Positions 54,947 through 64,000 of a stretch of DNA of 64,000 nt are shown here, piece by piece. How positions within the stretch are numbered: the stretch's first letter is position 1; every line of letters begins with the position of its first letter. The stretch lies in the NCBI GenBank assembly GCA_020161355.1, contig JAIUOF010000001.1:806001-870000 (forward strand). The letters run 5' to 3'. The notes under the pieces were generated by a model, which did not search any database, had not been told where the DNA came from, and was given only the letters and a program-made list of their open reading frames with translations. The DNA is from Bacteroidota bacterium. GTDB lineage: Bacteria; Bacteroidota; Bacteroidia; Cytophagales; Spirosomataceae. Both the position numbers and the translations under genes were made by a program.

Positions 54947-55936
54947 TTAATCCTCGTCCAGCTTATATTTTGAAACATCCATACCGAAATGCAATTGCTT
55001 ATCGGCGATGAGTTGCTCCAATTCTGTAAGCGATTTTTTACCAAAGTTTCTGAACTTCATCATGTCAGCTACTTCTAATCTTGCAAGATCACCCAACGTT
55101 CTGATATCGGCAGATTTCAGACAGTTATAAGCTCTTACTGAAAGATCGAGATCCTGAAGCGAAGTTTTAAGAAGTTTCCTCATATGAAGGAATTCTTCAT
55201 CAACCATGTTGTCTTCCTCATCTTTTTTAGAATCAAACACCATGTTCTCATCAGTAAATTTAAGGAAATGCTGAATTAAGATGTGAGAAGCTTCCTGTAG
55301 TGCCTTTTCAGGATGAATGGAACCGTCGGTTTTTATTTCAAGTAAAAGTTTCTCGTAATCGGTTCTTTGTTCTACACGGGTATTCTCGATGCTATATTTA
55401 ACATTTTTGATTGGCGTGTAAATCGAATCGATAGAAATAAAACCTATCGGCAAATCGTTGGTTTTGTGTTCTTCGCTCGGGACATATCCCCTGCCCTTAT
55501 CCACGATAATTTCAAACTCAATTTCTTTTTTAGAATCAAGTCTTGCAATTACCAGTTCAGGGTTCAATACTTCAAAGCAAGAAGAAAACTTGCTGATCTC
55601 ACCAGCGGTAAGTTCAGTTTGATTTTTAACTTTTACAGTTATTTTATTATCAACAAAGTCTGAAATTTTTTTGAATCTCACTTGTTTAAGGTTCAAAATA
55701 ATCTCAGTCACATCATCCACAACACCTTCAATTGATGAAAATTCGTGGAGTACACCCGGAAATCTCACAGCAGTTATTGCGTATCCCTCAAGTGAAGACA
55801 ACAATATACGGCGAAGAGCATTGCCTATGGTTACCCCATAACCTCTTTCGAGTGGTTTAAACTCAAAAAAACCATGAAAGTCGTCAGCCTTTTCCATTAC
55901 GACTTTGTCGGGCATTTGAAATGCTAAAATTGACAT
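54947..55936 (-). CDS. rpoA: DNA-directed RNA polymerase alpha subunit
   Basis: The 329-residue subunit has the N-terminal assembly domain ([20 protein letters not shown]) and the C-terminal alpha-CTD ([37 protein letters not shown]). Length is normal. It lies downstream of rpsD behind a run of three dyad elements (55951-56022) and upstream of rplQ. Confidence 0.98.
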   Translation of the reverse strand: MSILAFQMPDKVVMEKADDFHGFFEFKPLERGYGVTIGNALRRILLSSLEGYAITAVRFPGVLHEFSSIEGVVDDVTEIILNLKQVRFKKISDFVDNKITVKVKNQTELTAGEISKFSSCFEVLNPELVIARLDSKKEIEFEIIVDKGRGYVPSEEHKTNDLPIGFISIDSIYTPIKNVKYSIENTRVEQRTDYEKLLLEIKTDGSIHPEKALQEASHILIQHFLKFTDENMVFDSKKDEEDNMVDEEFLHMRKLLKTSLQDLDLSVRAYNCLKSADIRTLGDLARLEVADMMKFRNFGKKSLTELEQLIADKQLHFGMDVSKYKLDED

Positions 55937-55950
55937 ACTGTGCTGTTTAT

Positions 55951-56022
55951 TTTCGTTAACGAAATAATTATGGGATTATCCCATAATAAATGATTGAAAC
56001 CATCCTTATCGCTAAGGATGGT
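55951..56022 (-). promoter_or_regulatory. Three consecutive hairpins in the rpsD-rpoA gap
   Basis: ACCATCCTTA/TAAGGATGGT (55999-56022, 10-bp stem, TCGC loop), ATTATGGGA/TCCCATAAT (55967-55987, 9-bp stem, 3-base loop) and the 14-base palindrome TTTCGTTAACGAAA (55951-55964) lie in a row in the 93-base leader of rpoA. They could attenuate or stabilise the mRNA. The first is followed by eight T on the plus strand only. Confidence 0.6.
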
Positions 56023-56029
56023 GTTTTTT

Positions 56030-56635
56030 TTATTTGTTGTACAATTCGACAACTGCCTGGTCGTTGAAGTTCTCAGGAACTTGCTCTCTTTCAGGATAGC
56101 TGATGAATGTTCCAACGAAATCAGCAGAATTGAACTCAATCCAACCATATTTTTTAGCTGAATTAAGGCTTAAGCTGGTTTTGATGTTTTCCTGGGCCTT
56201 TGATTTCTCTCTAACACCCACTGTCTGACCTGGTTTCACCAATAATGAAGGAATACTTGCAACTTCACCATCAACCAAAATATGGTTGTGAGTAACCAAT
56301 TGTCTGGCGGCTCTTCTGGTAGGAGCAATACCCATACGATAAACGATGTTATCTAATCTTGATTCACAAAGTTGAATCAAATTGGTACCTGTTTGACCAT
56401 CTCTTACAGCAGCCAAATGGAATATACGAGCAAATTGACGCTCTAGCATTCCATATGTATATTTAATTTTTTGCTTCTCTTGAAGCTGTAATGCATATTC
56501 AGATTTTTTACCTCTTCTCCCCCGTCCATGTTGACCAGGAGGGTAATTTTTCTTTGATAATGCTTTACTTGGGCCTAAAATTGCCTCCCCAAACTTTCTT
56601 GAAATCTTTGATTTCGGACCTGTATATCTTGCCAT
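56030..56635 (-). CDS. rpsD: 30S ribosomal protein S4
   Basis: The 201-residue primary 16S rRNA-binding protein starts [16 protein letters not shown] and contains the S4 RNA-binding domain ([20 protein letters not shown], then [13 protein letters not shown]). Length is standard. In other bacteria S4 represses the alpha operon by binding its mRNA. Position between rpsK and rpoA is the usual order. Confidence 0.98.
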   Translation of the reverse strand: MARYTGPKSKISRKFGEAILGPSKALSKKNYPPGQHGRGRRGKKSEYALQLQEKQKIKYTYGMLERQFARIFHLAAVRDGQTGTNLIQLCESRLDNIVYRMGIAPTRRAARQLVTHNHILVDGEVASIPSLLVKPGQTVGVREKSKAQENIKTSLSLNSAKKYGWIEFNSADFVGTFISYPEREQVPENFNDQAVVELYNK

Positions 56636-56697
56636 GTTAAAAAATTAATGAATTCAAATGTGTAGCCCCAATGTCCAAACTACCACTTGATAAAAAA

Positions 56698-57093
56698 TTA
56701 AACTCTTCTTCTTTTTGGAGGACGACAACCGTTATGAGGCATCGGTGTAATATCAAAAATATTAACAACCTCAATACCTACGCTTTGAACTGTTCTCATC
56801 GCTGATTCTCTACCAGAACCAGGACCTTTAACGTAAATATCAGCTTTTCTCATACCCAAATCGTAAGCTACCTGACAACAGTTTTGAGCTGCCATTTGTG
56901 CTGCATAAGGAGTATTCTTTTTGGAGCCTCTAAAACCCATTTTACCGGCAGATGCCCACGAGATTACCTGACCTGTACTATTAGTCACTGAAATAATAAT
57001 ATTGTTGAATGAAGCCTTAACATGAACTTGTCCATAAGGTTCAATAACAACAACTCTCTTTTTTGCTTTGTCTTTTCTTTTAGCTTGAGCCAT
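56698..57093 (-). CDS. rpsK: 30S ribosomal protein S11
   Basis: The 131-residue platform protein shows [20 protein letters not shown] and the C-terminal [17 protein letters not shown]. It is preceded by a hairpin at 57119-57138 in the rpsM-rpsK gap and followed by rpsD. Confidence 0.98.
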   Translation of the reverse strand: MAQAKRKDKAKKRVVVIEPYGQVHVKASFNNIIISVTNSTGQVISWASAGKMGFRGSKKNTPYAAQMAAQNCCQVAYDLGMRKADIYVKGPGSGRESAMRTVQSVGIEVVNIFDITPMPHNGCRPPKRRRV

Positions 57094-57118
57094 TTTTGAA
57101 AGATATATAAATTAAGGC

Positions 57119-57138
57119 AGGTACGCAAATGCGTACCT
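57119..57138 (-). promoter_or_regulatory. Hairpin in the rpsM-rpsK gap
   Basis: AGGTACGC and GCGTACCT form a perfect 8-bp stem with an AAAT loop in the short gap after rpsM. No T run follows, so it is more likely a stability or processing element than a terminator. Confidence 0.5.
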
Positions 57139-57156
57139 CTGATCTGTTATTTTTAA

Positions 57157-57531
57157 TTACTTAGTCGCTTTTTTCTTATTAGCGATAGTCTTACGCTTAC
57201 CTTTTCTGGTACGAGAGTTATTTTTTGTTCTCTGACCTCTTAAAGGAAGACCTTTTCTGTGTCTCAAACCTCTGTAACACCCAATATCCATAAGACGTTT
57301 GATGCTAAGCTGAATTTCTGAACGCAGGCTACCTTCAACCTGAAATTCATTGGAAATAATTGCACGAATAGCATTTGCCTCTTCGTCAGACCATTCACCA
57401 GCTTTTTTGTCAACCGAAATATTAGCTTCGTTAAGAATTTTTTTAGCCGAGCTACGTCCTATACCGTAAATATAGGTTAGAGAAATTTCACCTCTTTTTT
57501 TGTCCGGAATATCTACACCTGAGATCCTCAT
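57157..57531 (-). CDS. rpsM: 30S ribosomal protein S13
   Basis: A 124-residue head protein. It shows [19 protein letters not shown], the GIG motif ([12 protein letters not shown]) and the basic tail [20 protein letters not shown]. It follows rpmJ, with 3 bases between, and starts the alpha-operon part of the block. Confidence 0.98.
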   Translation of the reverse strand: MRISGVDIPDKKRGEISLTYIYGIGRSSAKKILNEANISVDKKAGEWSDEEANAIRAIISNEFQVEGSLRSEIQLSIKRLMDIGCYRGLRHRKGLPLRGQRTKNNSRTRKGKRKTIANKKKATK

Positions 57532-57534
57532 ATA

Positions 57535-57651
57535 TTAACCTTGTCTTTGTTTAAATTTAGGATTTTTCTTATTAATTACGAAAATTTTACCCTTACGCCT
57601 GATGACTTTGCAATCTTCGCTGCGTTTTTTTACTGATGCTTTTACTTTCAT
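57535..57651 (-). CDS. rpmJ: 50S ribosomal protein L36
   Basis: A 38-residue protein that is below the usual size cutoff for gene calls. It reads [20 protein letters not shown] and continues to [12 protein letters not shown], the L36 pattern. Only one cysteine is at the expected zinc positions (the others are replaced), so this is the C- form without a full zinc site. It lies between infA and rpsM. Confidence 0.95.
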   Translation of the reverse strand: MKVKASVKKRSEDCKVIRRKGKIFVINKKNPKFKQRQG

Positions 57652-57685
57652 TTTATTTAATTAATAATAAATTCTTTTTATAAAA

Positions 57686-57904
57686 TTATTTATATCTGTA
57701 AGTGATTCTTGCTTTAGATAAGTCATATGGTGACATTTCCAGCTTAACTTTATCTCCAGGTAGAATACGTATATAATTCATTCGCATCTTTCCAGAGATA
57801 TGAGCAATAACTTCATGCTTGTTTTCGAGCTCAACCCTAAACATAGCGTTTGACAATGCCTCAACGATAACTCCATCAACCTGAATATTTGATTGCTTTG
57901 CCAT
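57686..57904 (-). CDS. infA: Translation initiation factor IF-1
   Basis: A 72-residue OB-fold protein that binds the A site during initiation. It shows [40 protein letters not shown] and [12 protein letters not shown], all standard. It follows map by one base. Confidence 0.98.
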   Translation of the reverse strand: MAKQSNIQVDGVIVEALSNAMFRVELENKHEVIAHISGKMRMNYIRILPGDKVKLEMSPYDLSKARITYRYK

Positions 57905-57905
57905 A

Positions 57906-58709
57906 TTAAATAATCACTAACTTTTTATTCTCTAAAACTTCTTCAATATATTCAAAAGTGGTAAGAAGTTCAAATCCACTTTTTGTAACTAAAACTGTAT
58001 GCTCAAAATGAGCAGCAGGAGAACGATCCTCCGTTCTGATTGTCCAGTTATCGTTTTCCTGAACTACAAATCGCTTTCCCAAAGTAATCATTGGCTCAAT
58101 AGCAATTACCATACCTGCCTGAAGTTTCGGTCCGTTACCTCTTTTTCCAAAATTAGGAACCTCAGGAGCTTCATGAAGATTACGACCTACGCCATGACCT
58201 ACCAATTCCCTTACCACACCATAACCAATTTTTTCAACAAAATTCTGAACCGCAAAACTCACATCTCCAATTCTGTTGCCTGGTCTTACCTGATGAATAC
58301 CTTCAAACAAAGATAGCTTTGTATCTTTCAAAAGTTTTTGAGTCAAGGGATCTACTTCACCCACCATGTAAGTGTAAGCACTGTCTGCGTGATATCCATT
58401 TTTAAAAACGCCACAATCTACAGAAACAATATCGCCTTCTTTCAACTCCCTGTTACTTGGAATCCCATGAACCACTACTTCGTTTACAGATATACAAAGT
58501 GTCGCTGGAAAACCATTATAATTTTTAAAAGATGGTTTACCTCCATTGTCCTTGATAAACTCTTCAGCAATCTTATCTAAATCTTTAGTCTTTACACCAG
58601 GCTCAATTGCTTTTACAACTTCTGCATGGGCTTTACCTAAAATAATACCATTATCTTTGATAATCTGGGCCTCTTCAGAGCTTTTAAGATATATTACCTT
58701 TTTGGACAT
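57906..58709 (-). CDS. map: Methionine aminopeptidase, type I
   Basis: The 267-residue metalloprotease removes the initiator methionine. The metal ligands are visible: [20 protein letters not shown] (two aspartates), [16 protein letters not shown] (histidine), AIEPMIT and FEHTVLVT (glutamates). Length fits the class without the N-terminal zinc-finger extension. It lies between secY and infA. Confidence 0.97.
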   Translation of the reverse strand: MSKKVIYLKSSEEAQIIKDNGIILGKAHAEVVKAIEPGVKTKDLDKIAEEFIKDNGGKPSFKNYNGFPATLCISVNEVVVHGIPSNRELKEGDIVSVDCGVFKNGYHADSAYTYMVGEVDPLTQKLLKDTKLSLFEGIHQVRPGNRIGDVSFAVQNFVEKIGYGVVRELVGHGVGRNLHEAPEVPNFGKRGNGPKLQAGMVIAIEPMITLGKRFVVQENDNWTIRTEDRSPAAHFEHTVLVTKSGFELLTTFEYIEEVLENKKLVII

Positions 58710-58714
58710 TAATC

Positions 58715-60040
58715 TTATCTACTAACTACTGAAGTTTGACGACCTTCGATTCTTCCGCTTTCCATCAAACCTTCATACTTTTTCATCAAAAGATAACTTT
58801 CTATCTGCTGTAAAGTATCTAAAACAACGCCTACCAAAATCAATAATGAAGTACCTCCAAAAAATCCGGCAAACAACTGAGTCATTCCAAACAAACTGGC
58901 AATAGATGGGAAAATTGCTATCATTGCTAATAAAATACCACCTGGTAAGGTAATTCTATCCAAAACCTGTGCTACAAAATCAGACGTAGGCAAACCTGGC
59001 TTTACACCAGGAATAAAACCTCCACCTCTTTTCATGTCATCCGCAATCTGATTTGGATTAATTGAAATTGCAGTGTAGAAAAATGTAAATGCAAGTATAA
59101 GAATCAAATAAAGCAAATTATACTGCCAGGAAGTAGGATCCTGAAATATTGTTTGTATGCTTTGAGCAACGTCACTCTTTTCAGCAAACATAGAAGCAAC
59201 AAAAGCAGGAATAAACATTAATGCCTGACCAAATATAATAGGCATTACACCCGAAATATTTAATTTGAGAGGTAAATATTGTCTTTGACCACTTACTGCT
59301 TTATTACCTACAATTTGTTTGGCATACTGTACAGGTATCCTTCTTACTGCCTGTGTCATAGCCACAGCAAAAATTACTACAAGGAATAATACTACCAATT
59401 CTATGATAAAGAAAAGGAATTCACCCTTTGCACCTCTGGCAGTAGCCTCACTGTAGATAGCTCCCGGAAATCTCGAAACAATACCGATCATAATGATCAT
59501 AGAAATACCGTTTCCAATTCCCTTGTCAGTAATCTTTTCGCCTAGCCACATACTCATCATAGTACCGGCAACCAACATTATTACTCCTGAAAAATAAAAG
59601 AACCCCTGAGATATTGTAATAGCATCAGTAGGAATAGTGGTACGCAAATAAGTAAAACCTTGAGTTGCGGTCACAATAATGGTCAACCATCTCGTGATTT
59701 GGTTTAACTTTTTTCTTCCAGACTCCCCTTCTTTTTGCAGCTTAGAAAAATAAGGCAAAGCTAATCCTAGCAACTGGATTGCAATTGAAGCAGAAATATA
59801 GGGCATGATACCTAAAGCCATGATTGAAGCTTTACTGAAGGCACCACCAACCAATGTATCTAACAACCCAAGTAATCCGTTACTTGCTGTTAAGTCTTGT
59901 AATTTATTTGGATCTACACCAGGAAGTGTAACGTAAGAACCAATTCTAAAAACAACAATGATAAAAAGAGTAGCTAAGATTCTATTTCTTAGCTCCTCAA
60001 TTGACCAAATATTTTTTAGAGTATTAATTAATTTCTTCAT
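58715..60040 (-). CDS. secY: Protein translocase subunit SecY
   Basis: The 441-residue central channel of the Sec translocon has about ten hydrophobic helices. Conserved pieces include YVTLPGVDPNKL, ITDKGIGNGISMIIMIG and IPVQYAKQIVG. Length is normal. It lies between rplO and map. Confidence 0.97.
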   Translation of the reverse strand: MKKLINTLKNIWSIEELRNRILATLFIIVVFRIGSYVTLPGVDPNKLQDLTASNGLLGLLDTLVGGAFSKASIMALGIMPYISASIAIQLLGLALPYFSKLQKEGESGRKKLNQITRWLTIIVTATQGFTYLRTTIPTDAITISQGFFYFSGVIMLVAGTMMSMWLGEKITDKGIGNGISMIIMIGIVSRFPGAIYSEATARGAKGEFLFFIIELVVLFLVVIFAVAMTQAVRRIPVQYAKQIVGNKAVSGQRQYLPLKLNISGVMPIIFGQALMFIPAFVASMFAEKSDVAQSIQTIFQDPTSWQYNLLYLILILAFTFFYTAISINPNQIADDMKRGGGFIPGVKPGLPTSDFVAQVLDRITLPGGILLAMIAIFPSIASLFGMTQLFAGFFGGTSLLILVGVVLDTLQQIESYLLMKKYEGLMESGRIEGRQTSVVSR

Positions 60041-60051
60041 AATAAGAAAAA

Positions 60052-60891
60052 TTATTCAGGACGACCGCCGTTTAGTTTATCCTGCAAAGCCTTTAATTCA
60101 TCCCAGTTACCAGCAGCAGCAAGTGTTGCTTGTTCAGCCCAGGTAGAAGGATCATGCGATGCAAAATTGCTTCCAGCATTTGAAAGAATTTCTTTCATTG
60201 AGTCGACACTGGTCTCAGCTAATTTTTGAAATGTATCAATTCCGGCATTTCTAAAAAGATCGGCAATTTTAGGACCGATTCCCTCGATTTTCTCAAGCTC
60301 ATCACCTGATTTAGCTTTTTTGCTTGTTTTAGCCTTAGGAGCTTCCTCTGCAACAAGTTCTGGAACAGATACTTCAGCAGCCACGGCTTTTTTACCTTTA
60401 ACTGAAACTGAAGCAATCTCAATGCTCTCCAATGAAGTTTCATCACTTACCAAAAGTGCCTTACCTCCCGCCTTTTCAATACTTTCTATTGCGGTTTTAG
60501 AAAATGCATGAACTTTTATAGCAACCGGAGCATTCATTTCACCTCTGCCAAGAATTTTCACAAGGTCAAATTTAGAAACTAAACCGTGCTCTTTCAAGAA
60601 AGATAAATCAATTTTGTTGATTCCGGTTGATTCTACTAATGATTGAATGGTGTCAAGGTTGATGGCTTTGTACTCGACACGGTTGATATTTTTGAAACCA
60701 AACTTAGGCAACCTTCTTTGCAATGGCATCTGACCACCTTCAAATCCTCTCTTCTGACTGTAACCAGAGCGAGATTTCGCACCTTTATGACCTCTTTTGG
60801 CAGTACCACCACCTCCAGATCCCTGACCTCTACCTAATCTGGTGTTATTTTTTACTGAGCCTTCCGCAGGCTTTAATAATTCTAATTTCAT
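60052..60891 (-). CDS. rplO: 50S ribosomal protein L15 with C-terminal helix-hairpin-helix extension
   Basis: Residues 1-148 are L15 (RLGRGQGSGGGGTAKRGHKG, then GFEGGQMPLQRRLPKFGFKN). After an alanine- and glutamate-rich linker, residues about 195-279 form a helix-hairpin-helix-like domain (LEKIEGIGPKIADLFRNAGI), ending WDELKALQDKLNGGRPE. This domain is known as the tail of L21 in many Bacteroidota; here it is attached to L15. The protein is nearly twice the usual length. Confidence 0.95.
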   Translation of the reverse strand: MKLELLKPAEGSVKNNTRLGRGQGSGGGGTAKRGHKGAKSRSGYSQKRGFEGGQMPLQRRLPKFGFKNINRVEYKAINLDTIQSLVESTGINKIDLSFLKEHGLVSKFDLVKILGRGEMNAPVAIKVHAFSKTAIESIEKAGGKALLVSDETSLESIEIASVSVKGKKAVAAEVSVPELVAEEAPKAKTSKKAKSGDELEKIEGIGPKIADLFRNAGIDTFQKLAETSVDSMKEILSNAGSNFASHDPSTWAEQATLAAAGNWDELKALQDKLNGGRPE

Positions 60892-60937
60892 TGTTAATTT
60901 TTTTTACGCAGTTAATACTACTCGGTTTGCCCTAAAA

Positions 60938-61117
60938 TTAAATATTTTCAATAGTAACTAGGTGACTAACCTTTCTAATCATACCTTCAATAGCAGGATT
61001 AGTTTCAATTTCAACAGATCTACCAATGCGACTTAATCCAAGTGCCTGCATTGTTAACTTCTGTGATTTTGGTCTTTTGATAAGACTTTTGGTCTGAGTA
61101 ACTTTCAATTTAGCCAT
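60938..61117 (-). CDS. rpmD: 50S ribosomal protein L30
   Basis: A 59-residue protein below the usual gene-call cutoff. It reads MAKLKVTQTKSLIKRPKSQK and continues with MQALGLSRIGRSVEIE, ending VSHLVTIENI. This is the L30 pattern. It lies between rpsE and rplO. Confidence 0.96.
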   Translation of the reverse strand: MAKLKVTQTKSLIKRPKSQKLTMQALGLSRIGRSVEIETNPAIEGMIRKVSHLVTIENI

Positions 61118-61137
61118 CTCTTTAATTTTTTACGGTA

Positions 61138-61641
61138 TTATCCGTTGAATACTTTGTTTAGTTTGATTCCCCTCTGCATCGCAACTTCATGAGGAGCTCT
61201 CATTTTTACCAATGCATCAATTGTTGCCTTAACAACATTATGGGGATTAGATGAACCTTTAGATTTTGCCAATACATTGTGAACACCAGCAGCTTCAAGA
61301 ACGGCACGCATAGCACCACCTGCAATTACTCCAGTACCAGGAGCTGCAGGCTTAACATATACAAAACCACCCGAAAATTTACCAATCATATCATGTGGAA
61401 CTGTTCCATTGATAATTGGTACATTTACAAGGTTTTTACGGGCATCTTCAATAGCTTTAGAAATAGCATCAGTTACTTCATTGGCCTTTCCAAGTCCCTG
61501 ACCAACTGCACCCTGACCGTCGCCAAGAACAACGATTGCAGAAAAACTAAATCTTCTACCACCTTTAACTACTTTGGCAACACGATTTATTGCTACAACT
61601 TTCTCTTTAAGTTCTGATTCGTTTACTTTAATTGCTTTCAT
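61138..61641 (-). CDS. rpsE: 30S ribosomal protein S5
   Basis: A 167-residue protein with [40 protein letters not shown] and the loop [19 protein letters not shown]. Standard length. It lies between rplR and rpmD. Confidence 0.98.
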   Translation of the reverse strand: MKAIKVNESELKEKVVAINRVAKVVKGGRRFSFSAIVVLGDGQGAVGQGLGKANEVTDAISKAIEDARKNLVNVPIINGTVPHDMIGKFSGGFVYVKPAAPGTGVIAGGAMRAVLEAAGVHNVLAKSKGSSNPHNVVKATIDALVKMRAPHEVAMQRGIKLNKVFNG

Positions 61642-61651
61642 TTAATTCGAA

Positions 61652-61999
61652 TTAAAAGTTTAGTCCAGCTTCTCTAGCACCATCTGCCAAGGCTTTCACA
61701 TTTCCATGATACAAATATCCATTTCTGTCAAAAACACAAGCACTTACACCATTTTCAATTGCTTTTTTTGCAATTGAAAGGCCAACTTGCTTAGAATTTT
61801 CAACATTCAAAGATTTAAGACCTAGTTCTTGTGAAGAAGCTGAAGCCAAAGTAGTTCCAGCGATATCGTCAATTAATTGAGCGTATATACCAGTATTGCT
61901 ACGAAAAACTGTTAATCTTGGTCTCTGAGAAGTACCATTAACTTTTTTTCTAACTCTCCACTTAATTTTCTGTCTTCTTTCAGACTTTAGACTAGACAT
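61652..61999 (-). CDS. rplR: 50S ribosomal protein L18
   Basis: A 115-residue 5S rRNA-binding protein: [20 protein letters not shown], and C-terminal [20 protein letters not shown]. Standard length. It lies between rplF and rpsE. Confidence 0.98.
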   Translation of the reverse strand: MSSLKSERRQKIKWRVRKKVNGTSQRPRLTVFRSNTGIYAQLIDDIAGTTLASASSQELGLKSLNVENSKQVGLSIAKKAIENGVSACVFDRNGYLYHGNVKALADGAREAGLNF

Positions 62000-62029
62000 A
62001 TATTTATTGATTAAATATTCTACTATTTA

Positions 62030-62587
62030 TTATTTTTTACCGGCAGTTTTACCAGCTTTTCTTCTAATTACCTCACCTACAAACTTGATACCTTTACCTT
62101 TATATGGCTCAGACTTACGTAGAGATTTGATTTTGGCGGCAACAAGTCCAATCAACTGTTTATCAATACCTTCCAAAATGATGATTGGATTTTTACCTTT
62201 TTCCATTTTGGTTTCTACTTTCAGTTCTTTAGGAACGATAAGATAGATGTTATGAGAATAACCCAAAGACATATCAATAATGTTACCATTATTAGTAGCT
62301 TTATAACCCACACCGACAAGCTCAAGTTCTTTTTTGTATCCTTCACTTACACCAACCACAAGGTTGCTGATTAGAGATCTGTAAAGTCCATGAAGTGCTT
62401 TGTGACGCTTTTGCTCCGAGGGACGGGTTACTGTAAGTACTCCATCCTCAATTGTAAGACCCATATCAGGATCCATTCCCTGAGTAAGAACACCTTTAGG
62501 ACCTTTAACAGTCACAAGGTTGTCGGAATTAACTTCAACAGTTACTCCTGCAGGAATTGAAATTGGTTTTTTACCTATTCTTGACAT
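62030..62587 (-). CDS. rplF: 50S ribosomal protein L6
   Basis: A 185-residue protein with two L6 repeats: SRIGKKPISIPAGVTVEVNS, and the C-terminal IKSLRKSEPYKGKGIKFVGE. Standard length. It lies between rpsH and rplR. Confidence 0.98.
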   Translation of the reverse strand: MSRIGKKPISIPAGVTVEVNSDNLVTVKGPKGVLTQGMDPDMGLTIEDGVLTVTRPSEQKRHKALHGLYRSLISNLVVGVSEGYKKELELVGVGYKATNNGNIIDMSLGYSHNIYLIVPKELKVETKMEKGKNPIIILEGIDKQLIGLVAAKIKSLRKSEPYKGKGIKFVGEVIRRKAGKTAGKK

Positions 62588-62635
62588 AAAAAATTGTTTA
62601 AGGCTTTAAAAATAAAGCGGTCAACTTAAATTAAA

Positions 62636-63037
62636 TTAATAAACGTAACATAAAACCTCACCACCTACATTAAGCGTTCTGGCTTCTTTATCTGTTACAA
62701 TTCCTTTTGATGTTGAGATTATTGCGATACCCAAACCATTTAATACACGTGGAAGCTCATCAGCTTTCACATATTTACGAAGACCTGGTTTAGATACTCT
62801 TGAAAGGTTTATAATAGCCGATTTTTTAGTCAAAGGATTGTATTTCAAGGCAATTTTAATATTTCCCTGAACACCATCGTCTTCAAACTTATAACTAGCG
62901 ATATATCCTTTGTCATAAAGAAGAACTGTAAGTTCTTTTTTAAGATTGGAGGCAGGAATCTCAACGACTCTGTGCCTAGCTTTAATAGCATTTCTAATTC
63001 TGGTAAGAAAATCTGCTATTGGATCCGTTGTAATCAT
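62636..63037 (-). CDS. rpsH: 30S ribosomal protein S8
   Basis: A 133-residue protein: [20 protein letters not shown] and the C-terminal [20 protein letters not shown]. Standard length. It lies 108 bases downstream of rpsN, a larger gap than elsewhere in the block, and that gap holds a promoter-like element. Confidence 0.98.
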   Translation of the reverse strand: MITTDPIADFLTRIRNAIKARHRVVEIPASNLKKELTVLLYDKGYIASYKFEDDGVQGNIKIALKYNPLTKKSAIINLSRVSKPGLRKYVKADELPRVLNGLGIAIISTSKGIVTDKEARTLNVGGEVLCYVY

Positions 63038-63111
63038 CTTTTTTAAATATTTTTAGGATACCTTAGCCAACATCAGACAGTATCACAGGCGTGACTTATC
63101 TAACTGGGCTG

Positions 63112-63119
63112 CAAAGATA
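63112..63119 (-). promoter_or_regulatory. Possible internal promoter before rpsH
   Basis: On the minus strand TATCTTTG (then CAGCCC) matches the Bacteroidota -7 element TAnnTTTG. It lies in the 108-base rpsN-rpsH gap, about 75 bases upstream of rpsH. The -33 TTTG is not clearly placed. Confidence 0.45.
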
Positions 63120-63145
63120 GTAATTCAAATTAAGAAAAAAAAATT

Positions 63146-63415
63146 TTACCAAGAAGATTTGGTAACGCCAGGGATAAATCCTGTACTGGCCATTTCGCGG
63201 AAAGTAACCCTGTTAATGCCAAACTTTCTCATATATCCTTTTGGACGACCTGTAAGTTTGCAACGGTTATGAAGTCTTACCGGCGAAGAATTTTTAGGTA
63301 GGGCGTCTAAACCTTTCCAATCCTGAGCTTCTTTGAGGGCTTTTCTTTTAGAAGCGAATTTCGCAACTAATCTTTCTCTTTTTCTTTCTCTAGCTTTTAT
63401 TGACTCTTTTGCCAT
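63146..63415 (-). CDS. rpsN: 30S ribosomal protein S14
   Basis: An 89-residue protein of the type without the zinc-binding CxxC motif: [20 protein letters not shown], then [20 protein letters not shown] and [19 protein letters not shown]. Standard length. It lies between rplE and rpsH. Confidence 0.98.
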   Translation of the reverse strand: MAKESIKARERKRERLVAKFASKRKALKEAQDWKGLDALPKNSSPVRLHNRCKLTGRPKGYMRKFGINRVTFREMASTGFIPGVTKSSW

Positions 63416-63434
63416 AGCTCTGTATTAATTGAAA

Positions 63435-63983
63435 TTATTTGTTTTTATTAGCAAATGGCATCCCTAAAGCTTTCAGCAATTCGTAACTTTCAGCATCGGT
63501 TTTAGCTGTGGTCACAAACGTGATGTCCATACCTTGAATTTTACTAATTTTATCGATTGAGATCTCAGGGAAAATGATTTGCTCAGTAACACCAAAAGTA
63601 TAGTTACCTCTTCCGTCAAAACCTTTGTCACTAATACCCTGAAAGTCACGTACCCTGGGAAGTGCAACAGAAGTTAAACGATCCAGAAACTCATACATGA
63701 TATTGGATCTCAAAGTAACTTTAGCTCCGATAGGCATTCCTTCTCTTAATTTAAAGTTAGAAACCGCCTTTTTTGATACTGTAGGTACAGCTTTTTGACC
63801 GGTAATGGTGGTAAGCTCATCTACACTGTTGTCGACAAGTTTTTTGTCGGCTGTAGCGGCCCCAACACCTCTGTTAACAACGATTTTCAATAGTTTCGGA
63901 ACTTGCATTACCGATTTGTACTGATATTTATCCATCAGTTCTTTAACTACTTCGTTCTGATATTTATCTCTTAGTCTTGCCAT
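63435..63983 (-). CDS. rplE: 50S ribosomal protein L5
   Basis: The 182-residue protein binds 5S rRNA. The frame is open to a TTG at 63989, but the ATG at 63983 ([12 protein letters not shown]) is the likely start. It shows [35 protein letters not shown] and [16 protein letters not shown]. It is the first gene of the window-side part of the spc operon, whose earlier genes lie beyond 64000. Confidence 0.97.
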   Translation of the reverse strand: MARLRDKYQNEVVKELMDKYQYKSVMQVPKLLKIVVNRGVGAATADKKLVDNSVDELTTITGQKAVPTVSKKAVSNFKLREGMPIGAKVTLRSNIMYEFLDRLTSVALPRVRDFQGISDKGFDGRGNYTFGVTEQIIFPEISIDKISKIQGMDITFVTTAKTDAESYELLKALGMPFANKNK

Positions 63984-64000
63984 TTTCAAATTGTGGATTT

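Overview
The window is a chromosomal segment of a low-GC bacterium of the phylum Bacteroidota, most likely a Cytophagales-type organism. This rests on TAnnTTTG-type -7 promoter elements (for example before the tRNA), a fused LpxC-FabZ protein, the gene order of the ribosomal block with map and infA after secY, an alginate-export-type porin, and DUF-type proteins typical of the phylum. The genus is not decided here.

Region by region: (1) 1-3050 holds an AraC-type regulator, an orphan protein with glycosyltransferase-like (fucosyltransferase-type) motifs, and an elongator tRNA with anticodon CAU. (2) 3050-4920 looks like the eroded remains of a mobile element next to the tRNA: an excisionase-like HTH gene overlapping a membrane-anchored ribbon-helix-helix gene, a block of GTTTAC repeats inside a perfect 12-bp inverted repeat, and a truncated HTH regulator. 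(3) 4893-6296 is a CRISPR array of 22 repeats without any cas gene in the window; its first repeat encodes the last codons of the truncated HTH gene. (4) 6358-25277 is a nitrate assimilation island. It has narK, a nitrate reductase fused to its own flavin reductase and [2Fe-2S] domain, and a rubredoxin protein. It also has an outer-membrane porin with an NrtABD-type ABC importer, siroheme synthase cobA, nirBD, a NarX/NarL-like sensor and regulator, and moeA. A shared palindrome (RRGTA-N4-TACTY) lies upstream of all five transcription units, which suggests one regulon, probably controlled by the encoded NarL-like protein. (5) 25278-29791 has a 232-bp MITE-like element, a secreted glycoside hydrolase-like protein, a DUF1801 protein and a membrane protein with a damaged start. 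(6) 29792-34892 has an HD phosphohydrolase, lipid A genes lpxD, lpxC-fabZ and lpxA, and an ABC ATPase. (7) 35003-41102 encodes glutamate synthase. (8) 41370-47136 is a sulfate assimilation operon (sulfite reductase, a second cobA, cysH, cysD, cysN). (9) 47251-54197 holds housekeeping genes (rnz, STAS protein, glgB, thrC, carA, universal stress protein). (10) 54277 to the end is the spc/alpha ribosomal protein block on the minus strand, from rplE to rplQ.

The metabolic theme is inorganic N and S assimilation: nitrate enters through porin, ABC importer or NarK, is reduced to nitrite and then ammonium by NasA and NirBD, and ammonium can enter glutamate through GltBD. Sulfate is activated and reduced by CysDN, CysH and sulfite reductase. 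Both siroheme reductases have a neighbouring SUMT gene. The strongest novelty candidates are the shared operator, the nitrate reductase/rubredoxin electron chain, the cas-less array fused to a truncated regulator, and the iteron-like block.
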